From positions 1-48,117 of the IMG/VR virus record IMGVR_UViG_3300032677_000051: a DNA stretch of 48,117 nucleotides, one strand, 5' to 3'. The notes under the pieces are model-generated. The model saw nothing but the letters and a program-made list of their open reading frames with translations. It searched no databases and was not told the origin of the DNA. Both the position numbers and the translations under genes were made by a program. Below are positions 31,762 to 40,014 of the stretch, piece after piece; position 1 is the first letter of the stretch; every line of letters begins with the position of its first letter. This DNA is from a virus.

Positions 31762-32500
31762 GGTGTTGCCTTTCGTTTTTGAATTTAAAGAAGTTAGACT
31801 ATGATGTATGTCTTTTCAATCACACATCAGTGAAGAACTATCGTAAGTCTCGAAGAGACCGGAACAAGCATGCGACGAAGGAGCAGTTAATGCTTGTGTA
31901 GTCCAACGCAGGGATGATAAGCAATAGGAGCGAAGCGACTAGTTATTGCGTGGTTCGTCGATATTACGAGGCCTCCAAGCTTTAGCTTGGTATAGGCTCG
32001 TTATGTCTAGACGACACCTATTATCACGGAGTGATTATGATAGTTAATCAAGGTGGCTAGCGATTAGGAGAGCAAGCAAAGCGAAGTCTCGACTGTTTTT
32101 GAGCTAGACATAGCTAAGGGCCAACAGGCCCGCTTGGAGCTTTAGCTCTATTACTTGTGGCTGAAAACTGTGTGTGTAGCCACTAAGCCCGCTCAGGGCG
32201 TGTAGTGAAGTGCCGACGGACAGGAGGCTAGTTTACGAACGGGTCAACCCGCAGGGTTTAGGTTTGGTGTTAGTTGGCTTATGCGAGAGTCGAGCGCCTT
32301 CTTGGGGCGTGAGACCTTGAGTATGTTTCAAGGAAACGCACATATGGATAATTGAATCCAGAATGTTTTGACTAGGACTTCCTGACTTTAATCGTATCGA
32401 GTTATGATATGATTGTTACGGGGATATAGTATGCTAAGTGATTGATGTTGTTGGTGTGTGCTAACACACATGTAAATCAAGCATCGGGGAATAGAATAAC

Positions 32501-32518
32501 TGTTGTATTTATACAACA
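32501..32518. promoter_or_regulatory. 18-bp dyad, copy 2 (perfect)
   Basis: TGTTGTAT-TT-ATACAACA is a perfect inverted repeat with 8-bp arms. The flanks AAC and CTT are shared with the copy at 32617. Its identity to the other copies suggests binding of one protein or one repeated RNA hairpin. Confidence 0.6.
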
Positions 32519-32542
32519 CTTATTTACTACTACTACTCAATG

Positions 32543-32560
32543 TGTTGTATTTATACCACA
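32543..32560. promoter_or_regulatory. 18-bp dyad, copy 3
   Basis: TGTTGTATTTATACCACA differs from copy 2 by one base in the right arm. The palindrome extends outward by one further base pair (GTGTTG/ACCACAC). It begins 42 bases after the start of copy 2. Confidence 0.55.
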
Positions 32561-32616
32561 CTATAGGATAGCTACAGAGTAATGTGTATGGTTGGACGAT
32601 GCGTAGCATCTACAAC

Positions 32617-32634
32617 TGTTGTTTTTATACAACA
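32617..32634. promoter_or_regulatory. 18-bp dyad, copy 4
   Basis: TGTTGTTTTTATACAACA differs from copy 2 by one base. The following CTT and a TACTACTAC tract are also shared with copy 2, which suggests a duplicated unit. Confidence 0.55.
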
Positions 32635-33075
32635 CTTGTACTACTACAGTGTGGGCATAGCTATGGGGTAGGGGTAGGTGTGGGGGTATACCTAGGTAGT
32701 ATAGGGGTGGGTGGGGCAAAAGGAACTCTATCTGAATTTCATTTATGTCACCATCCTATAATTTATATAGTTTTCTAAACTAAGGGGGGTATAAGGCGAT
32801 TAGAGCTGTTTTCATTAAAGATGAGGGCTAGGTATCAGATAGGTACCTGGAAGGGCTTGTAGGTACCTTTAAACGCTTTTAAAGGGCTATGCTCGCCTGT
32901 AGGGCTCGCGACTTAGTACAGCTCTTGTTAGAGCTAGACAAAGGGGATATTGTTATATTAAAAGGCTTATGCCTCCCCTTGGGGGTCGGCGTTAAGCTTA
33001 CTCTCGTATATTATATATATTATATATAAAACATATATATTAAAAACAATATATATTATATATTATATAAATCTT

Positions 33076-33104
33076 ATTATATACTATTCTTGTTCTAAAG
33101 TCAA
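33076..33104 (-). promoter_or_regulatory. leftward sigma70 promoter for the early unit
   Basis: On the minus strand TTGACT (33104-33099) and TATAAT (33081-33076) are separated by exactly 17 bases. It lies upstream of the structured region and faces the leftward unit. The -10 box is consensus and the -35 differs at one base, so host RNA polymerase could use it directly. Confidence 0.7.
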
Positions 33105-33140
33105 CCCCTACTTGTAAATATATTTATTTTGTGTTACCTA

Positions 33141-33169
33141 TTGACAAATCAATAAATATGTGGTATAAT
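33141..33169 (+). promoter_or_regulatory. rightward consensus sigma70 promoter for the late unit
   Basis: TTGACA (33141-33146) and TATAAT (33164-33169) are both perfect and spaced by 17 bases. The start of transcription would fall at about 33176, immediately before the dyad at 33177-33194. It is 49 bases upstream of the small terminase start. Confidence 0.82.
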
Positions 33170-33176
33170 ATAAGGG

Positions 33177-33194
33177 TGTTGTAAAAAAGCAACA
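33177..33194. promoter_or_regulatory. 18-bp dyad, copy 5, at the late transcription start
   Basis: TGTTGT-AAAAAA-GCAACA overlaps the predicted start of the rightward transcript. One base differs from the perfect dyad. A repressor bound here would block the late promoter, so it is a candidate operator for the early-to-late switch. No regulator gene was identified. Confidence 0.55.
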
Positions 33195-33217
33195 TATAGT
33201 TAAAGGATCCTTGTTAC

Positions 33218-33850
33218 ATGAAACGAACAGACAAACCATTTGGTAAAGCGTCGTTGGCCTTGTTGTCCAACGCCCCTAAGCGCCGCCGGTCTACTAAGCC
33301 CGGTACACCCAACAAAGCCTGGGCACAGTCCCAGAAGATAGAATGCGTCCTTACCTACATAGCCACAGGCTCTGAAGTTAAGACAGCGGCTGCCACAGGC
33401 ATCCCAAAGAACACCATCCACATCTGGCGTTATCAGCCTTGGTGGAAAGAGTTAACCCAACAGATCAGGGACGAGGAAGACGACAAGCTGTCGGCTGACC
33501 TTGGTAAGATCGTAGAGAAGGCCATGACCACTGTTGAGGATCGCCTTGTTAATGGAGACTTTGGATTTAACCAGAAGACTGGTGAGATCTTTCGTAAGCC
33601 TGTTAACCTGAAAGACGCCCATAAGGTTGCTGTTGATATGATTGATCAGAAACTTAAAGTTGAAGGACGTGCCGTCCAACAAGTTGAGAAGCTTGATACA
33701 ATGAACCAGCTAGAATTCCTAGCCAAGAAATTTGCAGAGTTTGCTACTATGTCTAAGACAGACCTGAAGCAAGCCATTAACCAAGATGAAGTAATAGACA
33801 TAGATGTCTCTTGTGATGAGGGATTTGTGGAGCCAGATAGTGCTAGTTAA
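33218..33850 (+). CDS. terminase small subunit, putative
   Basis: The 210-aa protein is the first gene after the rightward promoter and directly precedes the large terminase. It has a basic N-terminus (KRRRSTKPGTP) and a helix-turn-helix-like segment (about 52-75; KTAAATGIPKNTIHIWRYQPWW), then helical regions. This is the usual plan of TerS, which binds the packaging site and directs the large subunit. AAAGGA lies about ten bases upstream of the ATG. The identity rests on the HTH and position. Confidence 0.78.
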   Translation: MKRTDKPFGKASLALLSNAPKRRRSTKPGTPNKAWAQSQKIECVLTYIATGSEVKTAAATGIPKNTIHIWRYQPWWKELTQQIRDEEDDKLSADLGKIVEKAMTTVEDRLVNGDFGFNQKTGEIFRKPVNLKDAHKVAVDMIDQKLKVEGRAVQQVEKLDTMNQLEFLAKKFAEFATMSKTDLKQAINQDEVIDIDVSCDEGFVEPDSAS

Positions 33851-35357
33851 CCGAGACACCATTGCGGGGTTTATGGGTAGCGTACTGTCTTCCAGCCTAG
33901 GTGATGCTGTTAGCACACCAGCCTGTCACCTAGAGTGGTGGGATCTATGTTGTTCACCAGATAAGTTTGTAGCTATATCCGCCCCACGAGGTCATGCGAA
34001 ATCTACTGCAGTCACGATGGGATACGGATTGGCTACGCTCTTATTTCGAGAGCGTAAGTTCATGCTGATGGTATCAGACACGGAGTCACAAGCTTCGTTG
34101 TTTCTAGGATCCATTAAGCAACAGCTACAAGAAAATGAAACTCTTATATCCCTATTTGGGATTAAAAGGGATGAGAAGGGTCTGGTCAAGTTCCTCAAGG
34201 AAACTGAGTCAGACATCATTGTCGAGTTTGATAATGGCGATAAGTTCCGTATCATTGCTAAGGGCGCAGAGCAAAAGCTTCGTGGTCTTATTTGGAACGG
34301 TTCCCGCCCAGACATCATCCTATGTGATGATATGGAGAACGATGAGGCTGTTATGAATAGCGAACGTCGTAAGAAATTTAGAAGGTGGTTCTATGGTGCT
34401 CTCTTGCCTTGTCGTAGCGATAGCGGGATTATCCGAATGGTTGGAACTATTCTACACATGGATTCGCTCCTTGAATCTTTAATGCCACGAGACAGTGACA
34501 AGAAAACAATTACAGAAGGACTCAAGACCTATTCAATTGGTCGTTCCTTATGGAAATCAGTTAAGTACAAAGCACACAACCCAGACTTCACAGAGATCCT
34601 GTGGCCTGAAAAGAAGAGTGCTGAAGAACTTAAAGCATTACGTGAAGAGTATATCCGCCAGGGTATGCCTGACGTTTACTCACAAGAGTACCTTAACGTA
34701 CCTCTTGATGAAGCGAATTCCTATTTCAAAAAGCCTGACTTTGCCGCATTGACGGTTGATGATCAGACTGCCCGTATTAACTACTACATCACTGCTGACT
34801 TAGCTATTTCACAATCCCAACAAGCTGACTACTCTGTATTCGTTGTTGCTGGTGTGGATGAGAACAAGCGTATTCAGATCCGTGATGTAATACGAGACCG
34901 GCTAGATGGCCGGGAGATCGTAGACACTATTCTTGCTCTCCAAAGACTATACAAGCCAGAGGCCTTTGGTATTGAGGAGATGCAAGTCTCAAAAGCTATT
35001 GGACCTTTCCTTCGGGAAGAGATGCACAAGACTAATACCTACCTTAACCTAGTTCCACTGAAGCATGGTGGTAAAGATAAGATAGCCAGAGGACGTAGTA
35101 TCCAAGCTAGGATGCGTGCCAAGGGAGTTCGGTTCGATAAGAATGCTGACTGGTATCAGATACTTGAAGATGAGATGATGAGGTTCCCTAGAGACAAGCA
35201 TGATGACCAAGTAGACTGTATGGCTTATCTGGGTATGATGCTTGATAAACTTATTGAAGCCCCAACCAATGATGAGGTTGAGGACGAAGAATACCGAGAT
35301 GCTATGCATGAGTTCGGATACGACAGACGAGGCGCTAACGCCGTAACGGGATATTAA
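33840..35357 (+). CDS. terminase large subunit
   Basis: I set the start at GTG 33840, which has GGAG seven bases upstream. ATG codons at 33804 and 33816 have no site. The protein is about 505 aa. The ATPase domain has a Walker A-like SAPRGHAKSTAV and Walker B DIILCDDME, followed by a coupling motif region (MVGTILH). The nuclease domain has ITADLAISQ, FGIEEMQVS and KHDDQVDCMAYLG. It packages DNA into the prohead and cuts it. It overlaps the small terminase by 11 bases and the portal gene as TAATG. Confidence 0.95.
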   Translation: MLVNRDTIAGFMGSVLSSSLGDAVSTPACHLEWWDLCCSPDKFVAISAPRGHAKSTAVTMGYGLATLLFRERKFMLMVSDTESQASLFLGSIKQQLQENETLISLFGIKRDEKGLVKFLKETESDIIVEFDNGDKFRIIAKGAEQKLRGLIWNGSRPDIILCDDMENDEAVMNSERRKKFRRWFYGALLPCRSDSGIIRMVGTILHMDSLLESLMPRDSDKKTITEGLKTYSIGRSLWKSVKYKAHNPDFTEILWPEKKSAEELKALREEYIRQGMPDVYSQEYLNVPLDEANSYFKKPDFAALTVDDQTARINYYITADLAISQSQQADYSVFVVAGVDENKRIQIRDVIRDRLDGREIVDTILALQRLYKPEAFGIEEMQVSKAIGPFLREEMHKTNTYLNLVPLKHGGKDKIARGRSIQARMRAKGVRFDKNADWYQILEDEMMRFPRDKHDDQVDCMAYLGMMLDKLIEAPTNDEVEDEEYRDAMHEFGYDRRGANAVTGY

Positions 35358-37381
35358 TGAATAAACTAGAAGCTAAACTAAAACTTGAGGACGTGGTTGT
35401 ATGTCCTAATATCGCAGAGCTTCTGGATAAAGATGATCTGCAGAAGATTGGTCGTGATGTATACGAAGAGTTTAATGCCGATCTAATGTCTAGATCAGCT
35501 TGGGAGAAGCGGACTGAGGAGTCCATGAAGCTAGCTCTACAGGTTGCCGAAGCTAAGTCCTTTCCATGGCCTAATGCGTCTAACGTTAAGTTCCCTCTAA
35601 TTACTATTGCAGCTTTGCAGTACCATGCTAGAGCATATCCTGTTCTGGTTAATGGTGATACTCCAGTACGTTGTAGGGTCATTGGTGATGATCCAGATGG
35701 TATGAAGGAACGCCGAGCTGAGCGAATTGAGAATCATATGTCTTACCAGATCCTTGAAGTTGATGAGGACTGGGAAGAGGATACTGATAGGGTCTTGATC
35801 ACACAACCGATTGTAGGTTGTGCCTTTAAGAAAACCTACTACCATCCTACAAAACGTAGACCACAATCAGATTACATTCTTGCAAGAGACTTGGTAGTTA
35901 ACTACTGGACTAAGTCCCTTGAACAGGCACCACGTGTTACCCACGTGCAGTACATGACCAAGAATGAGATCTATGAGCGAGTGGCTCGTGGATTGTTCTG
36001 TGAGATGACTGAAGTAACTCCAGTCTCGATTCCACAATCGAACTTGCAGTTAACACAAAACAAAGCTCAGGGTATGGAGGCTCCACAGTCTACAGACTCT
36101 AGCACACCGTACGAAATCCTTGAGACACACAAGTTCATTGACTTTGACCAAGACGGTTACGCCGAACCATACATTGTATGGGTACGTCGTGATACCAAAC
36201 AAGTCCTACGTATTGTAGCCCGGTTCTTTGACCAGTCTATTGAACGTAATGACTCTGGTAAAATCTTAAGTATTAAAGCTGAACAGTACTTTACTAAGTA
36301 TCCTTTTATCCCCTCACCTGATGGCGGTTTTTATGACTTGGGATTTGGAGTACTACTGGGACCCCTTAATCAAAGCATCGATACAATCATTAACCAACTG
36401 GTTGATGCTGGTACGATGTCTAACACAGCAGGTGGGTTCCTAAGCCGTGGCATTAAGATGCGTGGTGGTAATTATAACTTTGCACCTTTAGAATGGAAAC
36501 ACGTTGATTCAACTGGTGATGATTTACGTAAAGGCATTGTGCCTCTTCCTGTTAGGGAGCCTTCTCAAGTTCTGTTTACATTGCTTGGAATGCTTATCAA
36601 CTACGGTGAGCGTATTGGTGGATCAGTTGATATTCTGGTTGGACAAAATCCGGGACAGAATACAGCAGCTGAGACAACAAGAACAATGGCTGAGCAAGGA
36701 ATGAAGATCTTCTCTGGTATCTTTAAACGTACTTACAGAAGCCTTAAGCAAGAGTTCCGCAAGCTATACAGACTTAACCAATTGTATCTCGAAGATGAAG
36801 TTGACTTCCAATCCGATAAGGGTGAATTCAATATCTCTGCCGATGACTACAATGGTCCAGTAAGTGATATCAGTCCTAGTGCAGATCCTAACATCATTAG
36901 TGATAGTCAGAAGATGCAACAGGCACAAGCAATCCTACAGTTAGCTACTACGACTCCTGGCGTTAACATTCGTCAAGCGCAGATCATGTATGCTAAAGCC
37001 TGGAAGGTTGCTGAGTTAGAATCATTGCTGCCGGATCCAAAAGGTCCTAATGCAATTAAACCTCCTGTTCCTGAGAAGTTACAGGTTGAGCAAATGAAGT
37101 CCCAGATCAAACAAGCGGACCAACAGTTGCAGATGAAACTTGGTGTATTGAAGCTTATGGATACAGCTAAGCTAAACGAAGCTAAGATTCACAAGTTAGA
37201 GGCAGAAGCTTTACTGGCATTAGAAGAAGCTGGTGGTGTTCGTACAGGACAAGAAATCCAGTTAATCAATTCCCAGATTGCTGCAATGAAAGCAAAGAAC
37301 GAAGGCATCATGTCTTCAATTGAGCTTATGATGAAGTTAACGGAAGGTGAAGACACACCGTCGGAACCAACAGGAGAGTAA
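35357..37381 (+). CDS. portal protein (P22 type)
   Basis: The 674-aa protein is the size of P22 gp1 (725 aa) and begins with a helical acidic region. The core has KSFPWPNASNVKFPLITIAALQ, then RAERIENHMSYQILEVD and GCAFKKTYYHP, and a clip/stem region with FGVLLGPLNQSIDTIINQLVDAGT. The C-terminal 100 residues form long Gln/Lys-rich helices, as in the P22 barrel. It forms the ring through which DNA enters and leaves the head. Confidence 0.93.
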   Translation: MNKLEAKLKLEDVVVCPNIAELLDKDDLQKIGRDVYEEFNADLMSRSAWEKRTEESMKLALQVAEAKSFPWPNASNVKFPLITIAALQYHARAYPVLVNGDTPVRCRVIGDDPDGMKERRAERIENHMSYQILEVDEDWEEDTDRVLITQPIVGCAFKKTYYHPTKRRPQSDYILARDLVVNYWTKSLEQAPRVTHVQYMTKNEIYERVARGLFCEMTEVTPVSIPQSNLQLTQNKAQGMEAPQSTDSSTPYEILETHKFIDFDQDGYAEPYIVWVRRDTKQVLRIVARFFDQSIERNDSGKILSIKAEQYFTKYPFIPSPDGGFYDLGFGVLLGPLNQSIDTIINQLVDAGTMSNTAGGFLSRGIKMRGGNYNFAPLEWKHVDSTGDDLRKGIVPLPVREPSQVLFTLLGMLINYGERIGGSVDILVGQNPGQNTAAETTRTMAEQGMKIFSGIFKRTYRSLKQEFRKLYRLNQLYLEDEVDFQSDKGEFNISADDYNGPVSDISPSADPNIISDSQKMQQAQAILQLATTTPGVNIRQAQIMYAKAWKVAELESLLPDPKGPNAIKPPVPEKLQVEQMKSQIKQADQQLQMKLGVLKLMDTAKLNEAKIHKLEAEALLALEEAGGVRTGQEIQLINSQIAAMKAKNEGIMSSIELMMKLTEGEDTPSEPTGE

Positions 37382-37382
37382 T

Positions 37383-37601
37383 TTGAGCGTTGTAACAGAA
37401 CCGGAATTCCTGGACTGGAAACAACATCCGATCACGGGGGCCTTCATGAAGGCTCTCTTCAATGATAGAGAGTATTTAAAAGAGATGCTAGTAGGTGGTA
37501 CAGACGACGACAGTAATGTTCGTGGTCGTATTGCAGCTGTTGGTATGATCCTTGCTCTTGACTATGAAGGTCTGATGGAAAGTTTAAGGGGAGATAGATG
37601 A
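37383..37601 (+). CDS. small hypothetical protein (72 aa)
   Basis: The start is taken as TTG 37383, because AGGAG lies about six bases upstream and an ATG at 37347 would overlap the portal gene. The product has EFLDWKQHPITGAFMKALFNDREYL, a pattern seen in small phage proteins next to portal genes. The stop overlaps the next ATG as ATGA. Function unknown; perhaps a portal or head-assembly helper. Confidence 0.72.
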   Translation: MSVVTEPEFLDWKQHPITGAFMKALFNDREYLKEMLVGGTDDDSNVRGRIAAVGMILALDYEGLMESLRGDR

Positions 37602-37951
37602 GTAATACTACAGGGATAACACCCTTATTAAATCGAGTACTGATTAAGCCAATGATTGTAGTTAATCAAACAGCAAGCGGTATCATAGTCTCTACAGAGG
37701 GTATGAGTGAACGTGAGCAGTTAGGTAATACAACTGGTGAGGTCGTAGCTGTTGGTCCAGAAGCCTTTAGTGGCTATGCTGAGTGTCCTGTTAAACAGGG
37801 TGACAAAGTAATCATGGCTAAGTATGCAGGTTTAATGTACGTCGGTAAAGACGGCGCTAAGTATAGAATGATTAACGATGATGACTTGACTGGTATCTTA
37901 GATCCAGACATGGACTTAGTTGATCCACATTTAAGTAAGGGAATAAGATGA
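37598..37951 (+). CDS. GroES-like co-chaperonin
   Basis: The 117-aa protein has the Cpn10 fold pattern: ITPLLNRVLIKPM at the N-terminus, a mobile-loop region (NQTASGIIVSTEGMSERE), then GEVVAVGPEAFSG, VKQGDKVIMAKYAGLMY and a final DLTGIL. It would cap host GroEL, probably to fold the coat protein, as phage T4 gp31 does. It lies between portal and scaffold genes, overlapping both neighbours as ATGA, which supports a role in head assembly. Confidence 0.88.
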   Translation: MSNTTGITPLLNRVLIKPMIVVNQTASGIIVSTEGMSEREQLGNTTGEVVAVGPEAFSGYAECPVKQGDKVIMAKYAGLMYVGKDGAKYRMINDDDLTGILDPDMDLVDPHLSKGIR

Positions 37952-38811
37952 GTGATGATGTAATTGACAATCAACAAGAGCCTAACAACGTTGAACCACA
38001 ACAGATTCCAAACACACCTGACTATGCTGCTGAAGCTGGCGCACAGGGTTGGGTTGCTAAAGAAGACTATCGTGGTAATGAATCTGATTGGGTAGATGCT
38101 GAAACCTTTGTCCGTCGTGGCAAAGAGATTATGCCTATCCTTAGGAAGAACAACGAGAAGCTGCTCAAGGAACTTAAAGAGGCACGTAGTATTGCTGAAG
38201 AAGCAAGATCTACTGCACGTGAGTTCCAGAAGTTCCAAAAGGAACAGTATGAACGTAAGGCAAAAGAACTGGAAGGTCAGTTAGTTCAATTGAAACAAGC
38301 AAAGCGTGATGCAGTCTCCAGTGGAGATGGCGATCGTGTTGTTGAGATTGATGATGCCATGGACTTGATTAAACAGGATGTAGTTGAGGCCCGTGCCGAA
38401 GCTACTCGTGAACCAACACCAGCAGTACAGTCACCACCACAGCCAGATGAGAATCTACAAGCGTGGTTAGATCGTAATGATTGGTTTGGTCAAGACAAAC
38501 GAATTACAGACATCACAAATACAATTGGTAAGTCTATTACCGAAGAGTTCCCTACCCTTAAAGGTAAGGCATTCCTAGACAAGTTAGATGAAGAATTAGC
38601 TACCACGTTCCCAGAACGCTTTGGTAAAAAGAAACGATCTAATCCTATGGATGGATCTGCTGCTACGACAACCTCTGGTCGCCCTAGCTCTGCTAAGAAA
38701 TCATACGAGAACCTACCTACAGAAGCTAAGGCCGCTTGCGACCGCTTTCTTAAGCAGGGTTTAATTAAGAGTAAAGAAGCCTATGTCGCTGAATACGACT
38801 GGTCAGAATAA
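37948..38811 (+). CDS. scaffolding protein, putative
   Basis: The 287-aa protein is acidic at its N-terminus and has a long charged coiled coil (about 62-115; KNNEKLLKELKEARSIAEEA) and a basic C-terminal region. This is the normal form of a phage scaffold, which directs coat assembly and then leaves the head. It lies directly upstream of the head-protein genes. No protease domain is visible. Confidence 0.82.
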   Translation: MSDDVIDNQQEPNNVEPQQIPNTPDYAAEAGAQGWVAKEDYRGNESDWVDAETFVRRGKEIMPILRKNNEKLLKELKEARSIAEEARSTAREFQKFQKEQYERKAKELEGQLVQLKQAKRDAVSSGDGDRVVEIDDAMDLIKQDVVEARAEATREPTPAVQSPPQPDENLQAWLDRNDWFGQDKRITDITNTIGKSITEEFPTLKGKAFLDKLDEELATTFPERFGKKKRSNPMDGSAATTTSGRPSSAKKSYENLPTEAKAACDRFLKQGLIKSKEAYVAEYDWSE

Positions 38812-38830
38812 ACAAGAGAGAAAGACAATC

Positions 38831-39346
38831 ATGGCAACAGATAAAAAACTAGCAGTCGGTGAGTTTATTAATCCAAATACAACCACTGTTAAGGAACAAC
38901 AAGAAGAAGTCAAGACACCCACTGTGTCTAATGAGAAACCGGTACGTCGCAATCGTGGGGCGTTTAACGGGACACGTGGTAAGTTGCAAGTAGGAAATCT
39001 TATTACAGGATATCACTTGTACTTCTTTAATGATGAGCCGGGTCGCATTCAAGCGGCTCTTGACGCTGGCTGGGAATTTGTCTCTCCCTCAGAGGTAGGA
39101 TATGCTGCATCGAACGTTACAAATACAAACGTCGATCTTGGAGATAGAGTAAGTGTTATTGGTAGTAAGAATGATATGGGTCAACCAGTCAAACAGATCT
39201 TGTTAAAGATTAAAGAAGAATGGTGGGACGAAGATCAAGCTGATATCCAATCACGCAATGACAAAACAGATGCTTCCATTCGTAGAGGTAAAGGTGGTTC
39301 AGGAGTTGATACCACTGGATTCTATAATGCAGGCATTAAATATTAA
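38831..39346 (+). CDS. conserved head-region protein (171 aa)
   Basis: The start is ATG 38831 with AGAGAAAG upstream; an earlier ATG at 38783 would overlap the scaffold gene. The product has a disordered N-terminus, a basic patch (PVRRNRGAFNGTRGK) and a segment GYHLYFFNDEPGRIQAALDAG, which is known to me from other phages as a protein of unknown function near the coat gene. A minor head or scaffold-linked role is likely. Confidence 0.75.
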   Translation: MATDKKLAVGEFINPNTTTVKEQQEEVKTPTVSNEKPVRRNRGAFNGTRGKLQVGNLITGYHLYFFNDEPGRIQAALDAGWEFVSPSEVGYAASNVTNTNVDLGDRVSVIGSKNDMGQPVKQILLKIKEEWWDEDQADIQSRNDKTDASIRRGKGGSGVDTTGFYNAGIKY

Positions 39347-39371
39347 TACTAATCTTATTGAAAGACTTTAA

Positions 39372-39995
39372 ATGGCAAATACAAACGCCCCTCGTGGTCT
39401 AAGCCCAATCGGTACTATTACCGGTGGAACTTGGAACCAACAAGGCCAGACTTTCGCTATCGCTAACGATGCTTCTAACAGCTACGCCATTGGCGATGTT
39501 GTAAAGCTTGCTGGTGGTTCCGACACGAACGGCACTGCATACGTAACTAAAGCTGCTACTACTGATATCCCTGTTGGCGTTATCGTTGGTTTCCGTGTAG
39601 CTAATTACGGTGTATCACTCCAAGGTACAACCCTTGCTTTGAACCAAATCTACTATCCAGTAAGTTCTGGTTTACAATATGCTGTTGTAGTAACAGATCC
39701 TAACATCATCTTTGAAATTGAAACTGATGCTACTGGTGCTTCAGCTGCTAACGTAGGTTCTAATGCACCTATGTCTATTACAGCTAACCAAACCACTTTG
39801 TCACAATCTAGCCCACTATCAAGCACTGTCTTGAATAGCTCTGGTATTATTGCTCAGGGTACAACTGGTTCTTTGGCATTGCCTCTGACTATCATTGGCG
39901 TATCGCAACGTCCTGATAACGCAGTTGGTGCATATGATAACGTTCAAGTTATCTTTAATCGTCACCAATACAAGCAAGCCCAAGGCACAGCTTAA
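39372..39995 (+). CDS. head decoration-like structural protein
   Basis: The 207-aa protein begins MANTNAPRGLSPIGTITGG and is Ser/Thr/Gly-rich with many beta strands, ending in NVQVIFNRHQYKQAQ. This fits the decoration or cement proteins that bind the outside of the capsid. It lies immediately upstream of the coat gene. The identity is by composition and order. Confidence 0.72.
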   Translation: MANTNAPRGLSPIGTITGGTWNQQGQTFAIANDASNSYAIGDVVKLAGGSDTNGTAYVTKAATTDIPVGVIVGFRVANYGVSLQGTTLALNQIYYPVSSGLQYAVVVTDPNIIFEIETDATGASAANVGSNAPMSITANQTTLSQSSPLSSTVLNSSGIIAQGTTGSLALPLTIIGVSQRPDNAVGAYDNVQVIFNRHQYKQAQGTA

Positions 39996-40014
39996 TAACT
40001 AAAGGAATAAAAAC

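Larger units (their letters stand above)
31800..33069 (-). ncRNA. candidate large structured RNA or 5' leader, gene-free and hairpin-rich
   Basis: About 1.27 kb has no convincing gene on either strand. It holds at least a dozen perfect short hairpins, for example 31847-31859 (GTCTC/GAGAC), 31975-31990 (CCAAGC/GCTTGG, extended by ACGAGGCCT/AGGCTCGT), 32023-32035, 32118-32131 (GGGCC/GGCCC), 32137-32148 (GAGC/GCTC), 32157-32183 (GTGGCT/AGCCAC), 32187-32199, 32240-32251, 32295-32309, 32315-32333 (CCTTGA/TCAAGG), 32455-32470, 32598-32610 and 32920-32935. The minus-strand promoter at 33076-33104 would transcribe it. Two hairpins share a UAAA loop on the minus strand. The strand is inferred from the promoter. 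It could be a free RNA or a long early leader. At 33003-33085 it becomes almost pure A/T. Confidence 0.5.

Noticed and set aside
32501-32634. CRISPR-like array
   Set aside because: The three dyads are 18 bases long with unequal spacing (42 and 74) and no cas genes are present. They behave as operator-like or hairpin repeats.
32584-32778. 64-aa open frame on the plus strand in the hairpin-rich region
   Set aside because: It has no ribosome binding site, crosses a dyad and a G-rich tract, and gives a Gly/Val/Tyr sequence without coding character.
31800-33069. Naming the structured region as GOLLD or ROOL RNA
   Set aside because: Size and phage setting fit, but no diagnostic sequence was recognised by eye and no tRNA genes are nearby. 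Only a covariance-model search could decide.
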